From Macrothele yani (lineage: Eukaryota > Arthropoda > Arachnida > Araneae > Macrothelidae): a DNA stretch of 64,000 nucleotides. Position 1 is the first letter of the stretch; the number at the start of each line of letters is the position of its first letter. Location of the stretch: NCBI GenBank assembly GCA_039090855.1, contig CM077010.1, positions 48,068,905-48,132,904 of the forward strand, written 5' to 3'. The position numbers were made by a program, and so were the translations under genes. The notes under the pieces are model-generated. The model saw only the letters and a list, made by a program, of their open reading frames with translations, had not been told where the DNA came from and did no database searches. Below are positions 30,232 to 40,257 of this stretch, piece by piece.

Positions 30232-31923
30232 ACAAGTTAGTAAAATCATGCAATGCATTGATTATGATACACTTTCCAACATACTAGGAATCATAAAATA
30301 GCTGTGGAATAAATCTCACTCCTACGCCCTGACCTTTGATCCCATTTCGATGATATTTTCAACAGAACTGGTTCAGTATACCTCCGAATTAACATGTTAA
30401 AGTTTTGTCGCAATCGAAGCAATTTTACGTACGTTATGATGCATAAGGGCTATGGAATAGACCCCGCTTCTTTGTCCTAACCTTTGACCCATTTCGCCCA
30501 TTTTTAATAGGATTCGTCCCCAGGTGCAGGCCCCTACAACATACTAATATTTCATCCAAATCGAAACATTTTTACGTAAGTTATGATGCATAATGGCGAT
30601 GGAAGTGATTCCGCTCTTATGTCCCGACCTTTGACCCTCATTTCGCCAATTTTGAATAGGGTTTGTCCCCAGGTGATCCCCTACCACATACTAATATTTA
30701 ATCGAAATCGAACCTTTTTTACGTTAGTTATGACGCATAAGAACACTGAAATGGATCCCGCTCCTATGTCCTCACCTCTGACCCCACTTCGTTCACTTTC
30801 AATAGGGTTCCTTCCCAGGGGATTCCCTTCCACATACTAAAATTTCATCGAAATCGAACGATTTTTACGCGAGTTATCGGGCGGACGAACATAGCACACA
30901 ACGCGTGACGTAATGCGGCAGATGGGAATCGCGGCCACCTGCTAGCAAAAGTGTGACGTTATAAAACTTTAATAGAATCCGCACATTTGTTTGACTGCTG
31001 ACGTCATGAAAATACAGGTCGCGCCATCTTTTTTCTTCCCAATTAATGCGTTCCCAAGGATGAAAATTTGAACATCGATTAAAATAGCTTCATTTTATAA
31101 CTTGGAATACCTAATATTTTCTAAAATATAACCATAATTATGCAATCCAACATTTGTTTGTCTACTGACGTCATCAAAGTACAGGTCGCGCCATCCTTTT
31201 TCTGGTTTAAACACCACCAAAGGAAAAGTTATTGATTTTTAATATAATCATGGTTATGTTTTAGAAAATATGAAGTATTCCAAGTTATAATATAAAGTAA
31301 ATTTAATCGATGTTCAAATTTACATCCTTGGGAACACATTTATTGTGAAGGAAATGTGTACAAAAGTTTTTCCATTGGAAGTATAGGAAGTAAAATTACT
31401 TGACGTCCATCTTAATAATATGCATTAAGGGCGATGGAATGGATCGCAATCCTATGTCCTGACCTTTGACCCCATTTCGTCCATTTTCAATAAGGTTTGT
31501 CCTCAGATGGTCCCCTACCACATACTGAAATTGCATAGAAATCGAACCATTTTTACGCACGTTATGGCGCATAAGGCAATTGAATGCATCTCGCTCTTAT
31601 GTCCTGACCTTTGACCCCAATTCACCCATTTTGAATAGGGTTCGTCTCCAGGTGGTCCCCTACCACATTGTAAAATTTCATTGAAATCGAAGCATATTTA
31701 CGCAAGTTATGACGTATAAGTGCAATGGAATGGATCCCGCTCCTACGTCGTGACCTTTGACCCCATTTCTCCCATTTTCAATAGGGTTCGTTCCCAGGTG
31801 GTCCCCCACCACATACTAAAATTTCATCGAAATCGAAAAATTTTTACGCCAGTTATCGTGCGGACGGACGGACGGACAAAGCTGGAGCATATACGCTTCT
31901 TCAACCTACGGTTGGAAAGCGTA
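30232..31923 (+). mobile_element. HINE/DINE-1-like element with internal array, copy 1 (K1)
   Basis: The left end 'acaagttagtaaaatcatgc' leads to subterminal 'TACACTTTCCAAC' (30269-30281). Tandem units of roughly 140-150 bp follow, containing 'gacctttgacccca' and 'ccaggtggtcccctaccaca'. A terminal hairpin 'ACGCTTCTTCAACC-tac-GGTTGGAAAGCGT' ends at 31922, and the inverted partner of the subterminal motif lies in that hairpin. This order (subterminal inverted repeat, tandem block, 3' hairpin) matches non-autonomous Helentrons (DINE-1/HINE). The array is interrupted at about 30896-31426 by a TTAA-type fragment. Confidence 0.65.
30955..31415. mobile_element. TTAA inverted-repeat element, copy 2 (rearranged)
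   Basis: Both arms are present ('gttcccaaggatgaaaattt' at 31050 and the mirror 'aatttacatccttgggaaca' at 31315), and the right end meets TTAA at 31412. The outer 60 bp of the left arm is replaced by a second copy of the spacer sequence 'tacaggtcgcgccatc' (31013 and again at 31180), which points to rearrangement after insertion. Nested in the array of K1. Confidence 0.7.
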
Positions 31924-32022
31924 AAAAAAGAAGCCAACAACCAATATTCGACTCACTGAAAATGTGATTCGAATTTGGAATCGTATTTTTCAACTTAATC
32001 TTTCACAAAACCTTGTTCACAG

Positions 32023-32186
32023 TTATAACGAAGTAAATTTCTCCGTCATTTTTGGTCTACGCCGGGATTCGAACCCGAGGCCGCTTATTCCGGAACAAGT
32101 CGCTCTACCAACTGAGCTACGCAGACGATTATTCTGATTCCTATCTGCCTTTATGTCGTGTGCGTCCTGCTGGCAGGTACGTCACA
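32023..32186 (-). repeat. SINE C, first of an identical pair
   Basis: The reverse tRNA-like head has B box 'GGGATTCGAACCC' (32063) and A-box side 'ccaactgagctacgc' (32110). All 164 bases match 32449-32612 without a difference. Confidence 0.85.
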
Positions 32187-32448
32187 TCTCCCCCCCCCCC
32201 GAAAGAGGGCCGGGGCATGGCCCACGGGTCAGCCGTGACCATGAATCGTTGCAGGCAGCCATCCACTGTAGAACGTGCACTTGAGAACTCCCAGTCAATC
32301 TGCTGTGTGGAATGCAACATCACACATTTTTATTTTTCGAAGCGCTGGAGAAGGAATTCTCTGATTTTTCCTATCTCGCGGTGTGGAAATAACATCACAC
32401 CAATGCGAGATTTTGAACGGCCGGGTCATCCGGATAGTTCGGGCGCCA
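32187..32448. other. unique spacer between identical SINE copies
   Basis: Begins with a C run (32190-32201) and contains no recognised gene. Confidence 0.4.
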
Positions 32449-32612
32449 TTATAACGAAGTAAATTTCTCCGTCATTTTTGGTCTACGCCGGGATTCGAAC
32501 CCGAGGCCGCTTATTCCGGAACAAGTCGCTCTACCAACTGAGCTACGCAGACGATTATTCTGATTCCTATCTGCCTTTATGTCGTGTGCGTCCTGCTGGC
32601 AGGTACGTCACA
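32449..32612 (-). repeat. SINE C, second of an identical pair
   Basis: Identical to 32023-32186 over 164 bases, 426 bp apart, in the same orientation. The 262 bp between holds 'gaagcgctggagaaggaatt' and no gene. Identity among otherwise worn repeats implies a recent local duplication. Confidence 0.85.
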
Positions 32613-32707
32613 CAGTATGCCATCAAGATACAAAGCTGTGATTAAAGCTAAAGGCTAGGCAACAAAATATTAGGTGAATTTTATAAATATAATTTTGCTT
32701 CATTATA

Positions 32708-34003
32708 CACTATATTGGCAAAAGTCACCGGTCACCCCTTCAGAAGCAAATGAACGGATCCGGTGCGTTTTTAAGAAGCGCGGTACAGCTGCAAACGGTA
32801 TAAAAACAAGCCCACAGCTGACCGCGATCATATCGCACTGTGAGGTTGAGTGAAAATGTCGCGGCGGGAGAGAACCGACTTTGAAAAAAGAAAGATTGTG
32901 GAGTGTTATATTAGTGGGTTGTCCATAAGAGAAACCGGGAGGCGTTTAAACAGACTTTGAGAAAAGAAAGATTGTGGAGTGTTATATTAGTGGGTTGTCC
33001 ATAAGAGAAACCGGGAGGCGTTTAAGGATGTACTGGATATGTGGAAGACACATGGCGTGCCTGAAGCAGCAAAACGTACCGGCAGACCAAAGAAAATCAG
33101 TGATATAGGACGTTAAAGCCTCAGGAGAATCGTTACAACTAATCGACGAAGTTCTGCACAAGATCTCAATGTACAGATGAGTAAAAATGCTGGAACCTCG
33201 GTATGTACACGTACCATTCGCAAAGAACTTCATTCTATGGGTTGCCGTGGTCGTGCGGCTGCTCAGAAGCCTTTCATCTTCACTCGGAATGCTACTCGTC
33301 GTTTAGCATGGCGTAAAGAACATTTATCGTGGACCGTAGATCAATGGAAATGGGTCCTATGGACTGATGAATCCAGATACACGATCCATCAGTCTGATGG
33401 CCGTGTGTGTATATGGCGGCAGCCGGGGAACGCTCTTTGCCACAGTGTACTATTCCTACGATCAAGTTTGGAGCTAGCAGTGTACTCGTGTTGGGGTGTT
33501 TTTCGTGGTATGGTCTCGGCCCTTTGGTTATCGTGGACAAACCTGTTAACCAGCACGTCTACCTCGATATTGTGGACAATTATGCCCTACCAACTCTGTG
33601 GCAATACTATGGAACCGAGCCATGTTGGTACCAGCAGGATAATGCACCGAGCCATAATGCAAGGACTGTTACGGCGTGGTTTAACGATACTTCCGTATCG
33701 TGTGTGGACTGGCCAGCACAGAGCCATTATTTTAATCCAGTAGAGCACCTATAGGGTGAATTAGAGCGCCGCATAAGAAGTTTGAAACCAAAGTCTACTA
33801 CTAAGCAACAGTTAGCGGCAGCATTATGTACTGAATGGAAGCGCATACCTATCGCTGTGTTCCAAAACCTTGTCGAAAGCCTATCTCGAAGGGTTGGTGC
33901 ATGCATTAAGGCCAAAGGTGGACCAACACCGTACTAATGTATGTCAATAAATGATATGTTGAGTTTCGCTTCTAGGTGTCCCGTGACATTTGTCAATATA
34001 GTG
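32708..34003 (+). mobile_element. Tc1-D element
   Basis: The left end 'CACTATATTGGCAAAAGTCA' and the right end mirror 'TGACATTTGTCAATATAGTG' (ending 34003) are flanked by TA (32706-32707 and 34004-34005). Length is 1296 bp. It carries a 76-bp direct duplication near the start of the transposase. Confidence 0.9.
32856..33937 (+). pseudogene. Tc1-D transposase (broken by a 76-bp duplication and shifts)
   Basis: The ATG at 32856 gives 'MSRRERTDFEKRKIVECYIS', a helix-turn-helix start. A 76-bp exact tandem duplication (32877-32952 and 32953-33028, one or two base differences) repeats 'DFEKRKIVECYISGLSIRET' and shifts frame. Downstream, 'WTDESRYTIHQSDGR' (33359-33403) holds the first Asp. After a shift near 33410 come 'CWYQQDNAPSHNARTV' (33623-33670, second Asp) and 'FNPVEHL' (33730-33750, Glu kept, preceding SPD changed to SHY), followed by a stop. 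The end reads 'GGPTPY'. Confidence 0.87.
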
Positions 34004-34021
34004 TATATAATTCCTTTTCTA

Positions 34022-34140
34022 ATGTAGGTCGTATTTCATTTAACGAATTACAAAAAATCAGTATACGGAACATTGTTTTCCACTTGTTTTTTCTGAGAAA
34101 TAACAAAGCAACCATTTTAGAAACACTAAACGAAGACATT
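34022..34140 (+). repeat. diverged third copy of the flanking direct repeat
   Basis: 'attgttttccacttgttttt' and 'aaacactaaacgaagacatt' match 34400-34470 and 36018-36095 with substitutions. The Tc1-D insertion lies immediately to its left. Confidence 0.6.
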
Positions 34141-34187
34141 AATAACGAAATACTATGCACCAACTATATATAAAATAATGAAACTAC

Positions 34188-34253
34188 ACTAGTAATCCGA
34201 GCATGGAAACGCTTATTTATATTTTTCTTACGCCAGTAAATCGGATTACTAGT
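34188..34253. repeat. palindromic element with 13-bp perfect arms
   Basis: 'ACTAGTAATCCGA' (34188-34200) and 'TCGGATTACTAGT' (34241-34253). The right half contains 'cttacgccagtaaat', which recurs inverted in the palindrome at 13936-13955. Confidence 0.7.
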
Positions 34254-34324
34254 ACAGTGTTACTATTTTCTAAACGAAGATTTTTTTTGAACGCCCAACA
34301 AGAGAAAATACCTGATCAGTCACT

Positions 34325-34757
34325 TTTTTTAAATCAGTCTCCGTTTCCAATGTAAATAGTATTTCGTTATGACGAATTCGACAAAAAAAATCAGTGTGCT
34401 GAAAATTGTTTTCCACTTGTTTGTTTTTTTCTTGGAAGTAACAAAGCAACTATTTTCAAAACTCTAAACGGATACTTTTTTCGACGTCCAACAAGGGAAA
34501 AAAAGCCGATCCGTCAGTTTCTTAAACCGATCACTCGCTTAACTGTTAAAGGCGAAAATTGTAATCTTTAAAATGCTGCAAAACAGTTAATGCACCGTTA
34601 AACATGAGAGAAAATTTTAACATAATAGGGCAGCGCATTTTTTGCCAGCATCTCACTTTGTTTCTTAATGTTCCTTTTCTACACTTATTTAATAGTAAAA
34701 TAATTCCAGTTTTCTTCTTTTCCAACAGAAAGTAACAAATCTTTCTCCCCACCCTTT
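34325..34757 (+). repeat. 430-bp direct repeat, left copy
   Basis: From 'aaatcagtctccgtttccaa' to the T-rich end before the HINE-like element. Matches 35942-36363 closely (a few substitutions, one 16-bp gap). No gene inside. Confidence 0.85.
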
Positions 34758-34758
34758 T

Positions 34759-35936
34759 TACGCTTTCCAACCGTAGGTTGAAGAAGCGTATATGCTCCAG
34801 CTTTGACCGTCCGTCTGTCCACCCGTCCGTCTGCCCGCACGATAACTCACATGAAAATGGTTCGATTTCGACGAAATTTTAGTATGTGGTGGGGGACTAC
34901 CTGGGGACGAATCCTATTGAAAATGGGCGAAGCAGGGACAAAGGTCAGGACATAAGAGCGGGATCCATTCCATTGCTCTTATGCGTCATAACTTGCGTAA
35001 ATATTGTTCGATTTCAATGGAATTTTAGTATGTGGTAGGGAACCACCTGCGGACGAACATTATTGAAAATGGGGGAAGCAGGGTCAAAGATCAGGACATA
35101 GGAGCGGGATCCATTCCATTGCTCTTATGCATCATAACTTGCGTAAAAATTGTTCGATTTCGATGAAATTTTAGTATGTGGTAGGAAACCACCTGCGAAC
35201 GAACCCTATTGAAAATGGGAGAAGCAGGGTCAAAGGTCAGGACATAGGAGCTGGATCCATTCCATTGCCTTTATGCGTCATAACTTGCGTAAGAATGGTT
35301 CGATTTCGATGAACTTTTAGTATGTGGTAGGGAACCACCTGGGCACGAACCCTATTGAAAATGGGCGAAATGGGGTCAAAGGTTAGGCAGGGCATAAGAG
35401 CGGAATATATTCCATTGCCCTTATGCGTCATAACTTGCATAAAAATGGTTCGATTTCGATGAAATTTTAGTATGTGGTGGGAGCCACTGGGGACGAACCT
35501 ATTGAAAATGGGCGAAATGGGGTCAAATGTCAGTACACTGGAGTGTGATCCTTTCCATTGCCCTTGTGCATCATAACTTACCTAAAATGCTTGGATTGCG
35601 ACAAAACTTTATCATGTTGTTCCGGAGGTATAGTGAACCGGTTCTGTGGAATCTCAACGAAATGGGGTCAAAGGTCATTGCACAAAAGCTAGATTTATTC
35701 CACAGCCATTATTCTCATAACTTGCGTAAAACTGCTTCTATTGCAACAAAACTTTATGATATTGTTCCGGAGGTATACTGAACCGGTTCTGTTGAATATC
35801 ATTGAAATGGGGTAAAAGGTCAGGACACAGGAGCGAGATTTGTTCCACAGCCACTATCCACATAACTTGAGTAATAATTTCTGGTATGTTGGAAAGCGTA
35901 TCATAATCAATGCATTGCATGATTTTACTAACTTGT
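34759..35936 (-). mobile_element. HINE/DINE-1-like element, copy 2 (K2)
   Basis: The terminal hairpin 'ACGCTTTCCAACC-gta-GGTTGAAGAAGCGT' (34760-34789) is uninterrupted and shows the empty site used by the LINE in copy 3. Array units start 'ttcgatttc' at 34861, 35007, 35153, 35299 and 35449 (spacings 146, 146, 146, 150), then two diverged units. It closes with 'GTTGGAAAGCGTA' (35888-35900) and the family end 'gcatgattttactaacttgt'. Confidence 0.7.
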
Positions 35937-35941
35937 TTTAA

Positions 35942-36363
35942 ATCAGTCTCCGTTTCCAATGTAAATAGTATTTCGTTTTGACGAATTCGAAAAAAAAAAA
36001 AAAAATCGGTGTGCTGAAAATTGTTTTCCACTTTTTTTTTTTTTTTCTGCGAAGTAACAAAACAACTATTTTCAAAACACTAAACGGAGACTTTTTTCGA
36101 CGTCCAACAAGGGGAAAAAAGCCAATCCGTCAGTTTTTTAAACCGATCTCTCGCTTAACTGTTAAAGGCGAAAATTGTGATCTTTAAAATGCTGCAAAAC
36201 AGTTAATGCACCGTAAAACATTAGAGAACATTTTAACATAATAGGGCAGCGCATTTTTTGTTTCTTAGTGTTCCTTTTCTACACTTATTTCATAGTAAAA
36301 TAATTCCAGTTTTCTTATTTTCCAACAGAAAGTAACAAATCTTTCTGCCCCCACCCCCTTTTT
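35942..36363 (+). repeat. 430-bp direct repeat, right copy
   Basis: Near-identical to 34325-34757. The HINE-like element lies exactly between the two copies. Confidence 0.85.
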
Positions 36364-37261
36364 TTATTGCTGCATTCAGTAAGTTGCTTATACTCTCGAA
36401 CGACTGGTTACCTACCTCCATAAGTAAGTGCTCCGGTTCGCTCAAATATTCATTCAGATCTTAAAAGACCTTAAAATCGAGGTCCCACAGAGACGAACAA
36501 CACCGTTGAAGAAAAAAAAATTATCTTTCATGCTCTCGCCGAAAAAGTGAAAGCACGGAAAGCACATTCCTTCGCAATAAACACTCTCCATTTGCACTTT
36601 CAGAAAAAAAGAAATTTCGTTTAAATGAATGGTAGATATTTTTCGACGGTGTGCACGCAAAGGTTTTAAAACAACTGCGGCATACATGTCTTAAGCACGA
36701 TGTTATTACTGAATAATTAAAGAATTAACTTCACACTTATGTAGAAAAACGTTTAATAAACGAAGATTGGTTTCAGTTGTATCTAGAAGTACTTTAACTC
36801 CGAGGCGGAAAACACTGAAAGACATTAACTTAGTGTTCAAAATAATCTAGCAACTGAAGTGAGTATTGAAAAGAAAGAGGTAATGGTGGCGAAAAGGAAG
36901 AAAGTGATTTCAAGTCACAAATGAAGAAGCAGATCAACACAGTGTGTAATCGAGGTGAAGTGTAAACACCACAAAGTAGAAGTAATGAATGCCCTTGCGT
37001 TCTTTCCCAGAGAACACTGCGCGATGTAATAGAGTTCGATTTGCGTAGGGGTTGAAGCTACAGCTACTGCCTAGGGCCAGGCATTCAGGGAAGCTCTCAT
37101 TTCATTGCGCATATAAAGTTGATTGTTGAAGTTGGTTCTCAACTGAAAACACAATTTTGATTTTGAAACCATAGGAGATTGCCAGATTTCCAAAACAATA
37201 AAAGTCAGCGTTCAAAAGCTCATCAATTTGGACGTAACACTCTTGTTAGACGTTTTTCATG
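36364..37261. other. no recognisable feature
   Basis: No coding similarity, inverted repeat or RNA gene recognised. Confidence 0.45.
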
Positions 37262-37600
37262 CGTAGGAATGTGGCGTACTACAGATGTGAAGTCAAGACG
37301 GCAAATTTAAAGCGATTAATTTCGTCGGAGTAGCTTAATTGGTAAAGCATTCGACTCCGGAGCAAAAGGATGCGGTTTCCATCTTCACCACCGGCAATTT
37401 TGTGTTTTCACATAGGCGCTGTAGAAATGGATATACTGGCCATTGAGTTCTTTGAAAAATGTGTGATGTTCTTTCCACACATCGTAGGAGTTAACGATAA
37501 TTCCACCTTTGCTTCGAAAATAATGTGTGATGTTCGTTCCACACATCGTCTGGAATCAATCAGAATTTCTTCTTCTTCAGCAAGTTACTTTATGCATAGT
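37262..37600 (+). repeat. SINE B, full-length plus copy
   Basis: Leader ('ggcgtactacagatgtgaag'), tRNA-like head with A box 'AGTAGCTTAATTGGTAAAGC' (37329) and B-box-like 'GGTTTCCATC' (37374). The body contains 'aaaatgtgtgatgttc' twice (37455 and 37518) and there is a TTC-rich tail near 37567. Confidence 0.75.
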
Positions 37601-37667
37601 TTGTCGGCTGACCCGAAAACTAATAATTTCGCCCCTGCCCTGTCTCAAGGAGGAGATGGGGAATATG

Positions 37668-37790
37668 TGTTGCGTACAACATAGGTGAAGCACATGTCAA
37701 GACAGCAAAGTGGCAGCGATAAATTCCGTCGGTGTAGCTTAATTGGGAAAGTATTCGGCGTCCGGAGCAGAAGGATGCGAGGATGGCTAT
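37668..37790 (+). repeat. SINE B, partial
   Basis: Leader 'aagcacatgtcaagacagca' and head 'ggtgtagcttaattgggaaa' (37730). It breaks off after 'aaggatgcga' at about 37780, just before a foldback element. Confidence 0.7.
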
Positions 37791-37795
37791 AGAAC

Positions 37796-37960
37796 AAACA
37801 TTTGGTATGTAGGGAATCAAGCCCAGAAAGTGCACTTGCAGCATAGAAATATTAATATGACTGGTTCTGAATTTCTCGTTGTAGTTATGTACCAGTCATA
37901 TTAATCTTTCTATGCAGCAACTGCACTACCTGGGTTTGATTCCCTACATACCAAATGTTT
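37796..37960. mobile_element. foldback/MITE-like hairpin, 165 bp
   Basis: Arms of about 67 bp (37796-37864 and 37889-37960), from 'AAACATTTGGTATGTAGGGA' to its mirror, with a few mismatches and a loop of about 25 bases. No coding capacity. The transcript would fold into a long hairpin. Confidence 0.85.
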
Positions 37961-38330
37961 CTTATCAGCTCAAGAACGCGCTCAAGAAGATGAACCTCGG
38001 TGTTGGCATCAGGTCTCTGACATCTTTATATGCCATGCTCAGGGGCGGATTGGGACAACCAAATCAGGCCGGGAATTTTTGTCTTGCGGTTCAATATAAA
38101 AGAAAAATGTACCTACAGAGAAATACCTCCTAAATTCCCTCTTAAAAAGGTTTTTGTTGGATCCTGAATGAAAGGAAACTGTCGGAATATGCTTTGTAAA
38201 AGGAACCCAATCGTGAACAAATTTCAATAAGACTTTAGTGGTGAAATAATTTTAAAAGTCCTCTCTTGATTGAATGTAACATTAAACCACGCGCAAAACG
38301 GTGTGTTGCACAAAATAACCAATTTACAGA
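37961..38330. other. no recognisable feature
   Basis: 'acagaagtcaccgctctttc' at 38326 repeats part of the foldback arm at 38628; otherwise nothing recognised. Confidence 0.4.
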
Positions 38331-38364
38331 AGTCACCGCTCTTTCCACGTTTATAAGGGAGTCA

Positions 38365-38470
38365 CGGAAAAATTCTCATCGGTCGCCACCGGGGATAGAA
38401 CCCAAGTTCTTCCAGTTACGCGCCGGAGATGCTACCGCGGCACCACAACGGCTTCGAATTCAACAGACTC
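38365..38470 (-). repeat. tRNA-like SINE head (fourth family, D)
   Basis: In reverse: A-box-like 'TGGTGCCGCGGTAGCATC' (38428-38445) and B box 'GGGTTCTATCCCCGGTGG' (38386-38403). A 43-base spacing is longer than a true tRNA needs and the acceptor ends do not pair, so I call it a SINE head. Only one copy is present. Confidence 0.5.
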
Positions 38471-38587
38471 ACATCTACTAACTTCCAAGACACTTGACAG
38501 GTTGCTTCTGGGAGCCCAGCACATTGCTGGGGATTCACCAAAGACGGAGAGCAGAAACTGAACATATAACTAAGAGACGAATGAATA

Positions 38588-38738
38588 ATTAATACACACA
38601 ATTGACGTGGATTAGGAACATCGAACAGAAGTCATCGCTCTTTCCACGTTTATAATTGAGTCTCTCTTATAAAAGTGGAAAGAGTGATCGATGACTTCTG
38701 TTCGGTGTTCCTCATCCACGTCAATTGTGTGTATTAAT
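38588..38738. mobile_element. foldback/MITE-like hairpin, 151 bp
   Basis: 'ATTAATACACACAATTGACG' (38588) is mirrored at 38719-38738. Arms of about 70 bp include 'cagaagtcatcgctctttcc' and differ by a few bases and small bulges. A fragment of one arm also lies at 38326-38360. Confidence 0.85.
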
Positions 38739-39468
38739 AACCATTTTATTTTGAAACGTTTGGTTTTTTGAGAAGAAACATTATGAGTCTCCTGAAGAAA
38801 TAATTTCCTACTAAATCACCATAAAAATATTATTCTGAAAGTTCAAATGTACCGATGCTGCCTAACAACTTTCCTACGTAGTTGATTTTTTACATTTATT
38901 TCGTCACGGATCGCCTACTGCGCAATGGGTTCCTTCTTGAGTAGACTCCTTTGCCAATTATTTTGACCCATGAACTCATACTGGTTCTTTCGAAGATACG
39001 TATAAGTGTGAGCAGGACACGGATTTCGAAATATCTCTGCCGGAAAATCATTTTGTGCTTTGTGTCAGTCTGACGATGAGAGGGTGAAGATGATGGGCCG
39101 TTACAATGGGTAGTAGTGTATCCTCCAAGATTACGAAAGAACAGTAGGGTATGGCAATGATCCTGGGATCCAAATCCAACGACCTACGTCTAACTGTAGT
39201 GTTAACTTTTGCTTAATTAACTTATAAGAGCGTGTTTTGGTCCTGCGGTGCTTTCTCACATAAGCAGAGAATTTTGCTATGTCGTTTCAGAGAAAACACC
39301 CAACATACAGGTAAAAGGAAAAAAAAATATTTTTGCTGTTGTTATTTTGAAGAAAATAACGTTTTAGACAGAAACCTCAAATGAAGTTAACAGTTATTAT
39401 ATGTTCATAAGTACCAACATGATCATTAGTTAGTTCCAAAACACATCCGGACGAAAACGATACGAGAA
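38739..39468. other. no recognisable feature
   Basis: I searched by eye for the reverse transcriptase expected upstream of the GIY-YIG domain and did not find it. Confidence 0.45.
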
Positions 39469-39495
39469 AGTGGACCACTTCCTGAGTGGTCCACT
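39469..39495. repeat. 11-bp perfect hairpin
   Basis: 'AGTGGACCACT' (39469-39479), loop tcctg, 'AGTGGTCCACT' (39485-39495). Sits at the start of the GIY-YIG frame and could mark the truncation junction. Confidence 0.6.
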
Positions 39496-39901
39496 GGGAA
39501 ATGTCGGACGTCCCGATGGGCCAATCCGCCCCTGCCCCATGCTTCAGGGAAACCCTGACAAGCCCCAGCATTCCAATGAGACAGGTGTTTATGCCATTTC
39601 TCTACAATATCCGAACGGCTTCAAGCGATACTACATAGGAATGACCAAACGTTCATTTAGAACTAGAATGAACGAGCATAAAATGGACATAAAGAACGGT
39701 AAAGTAACAACGGCCCTATCCAGAGAGGTCCAGTTCAAGTCCGCTACTGCTACATGGAATGACGTAAAGAAATTAGCTTCCTACTCCACCCCAAAATCTA
39801 CTGCCATTAGCGAAAATTTGGAGATCCTCACCAACAGCGAATCGTGCAACGACAGCTTCTCGCTGGAGTTGCCACGAGTTTGGAACCAGTTTTTCAAATA
39901 G
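39470..39901 (+). CDS. Penelope-like element C-terminus: GIY-YIG nuclease
   Basis: Penelope-like retroelements encode an RT fused to a GIY-YIG endonuclease that nicks the target. The open frame holds the complete nuclease module: 'TGVYAIS' (GIY), 'FKRYYIGMTKRSFRTRMNEH' (YIG and catalytic Arg) and 'STAISENLEIL' (the Glu), ending 'LPRVWNQFF' and a stop at 39899-39901. No stop or shift interrupts it. The upstream RT is absent, so the insertion is 5'-truncated. There is no credible ATG for the domain, and the first residues (39470-39530) may not belong. It is followed by 350 bp of structured non-coding sequence and then a Tc1 insertion. Confidence 0.82.
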   Translation: MDHFLSGPLGNVGRPDGPIRPCPMLQGNPDKPQHSNETGVYAISLQYPNGFKRYYIGMTKRSFRTRMNEHKMDIKNGKVTTALSREVQFKSATATWNDVKKLASYSTPKSTAISENLEILTNSESCNDSFSLELPRVWNQFFK

Positions 39902-40102
39902 TGAACGCCTATTGTTTTCCTTCCCTGATTCCACATGCTAAACGAGCATGACGCCTCGAGTCTTTGAATGAATAATTACTTAGCATCTGTTCGTTTATTG
40001 TCAAGTCAAGTCACCGCGTTCAAATTGTTGAAGCTTTCTATTATTCAGTTTGTGATGAAGGAAGAAATGTTCTTCATAATACATGGAAATTTCACAGAAT
40101 AT

Positions 40103-40135
40103 TCAAGCAAAGCAAACTGAATTTGCTTTGCTTGA
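40103..40135. repeat. 14-bp perfect hairpin in the Penelope-like 3' region
   Basis: 'TCAAGCAAAGCAAA' (40103-40116), loop ctgaa, 'TTTGCTTTGCTTGA' (40122-40135). Parts of it recur at once ('attcagtttgctgttt'). Confidence 0.7.
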
Positions 40136-40163
40136 AAATTCCATTCAGTTTGCTGTTTATTTT

Positions 40164-40200
40164 CCTTGAAAAAGCCATATGGTTGATATGCGAAAGCTTG
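40164..40200 (+). other. conserved stem-loop module, Penelope-like 3' region
   Basis: 'ccttgaaaaagcc' + 'ATAT-ggttg-ATAT' hairpin + 'gcgaaagcttg' has the same frame as 13994-14028, although the hairpin sequence differs, which suggests a conserved RNA fold. The layout recalls ribozyme-bearing Penelope termini, but the hammerhead core is not intact. Confidence 0.4.
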
Positions 40201-40257
40201 AAAACTTTGATTTATAACCTACGCCAAGAAATTCGTATTACTGATATAGTTATACTA

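Noticed and set aside
34325..36363. LTR retrotransposon with 430-bp LTRs
   Set aside because: No TG..CA ends, primer-binding site, polypurine tract or gag-pol between the repeats; the interior is a HINE-like element.
39470..39901. Host GIY-YIG nuclease gene
   Set aside because: Motif order and C-terminal sequence resemble Penelope-like elements, there is no credible start codon, and repeats surround it.
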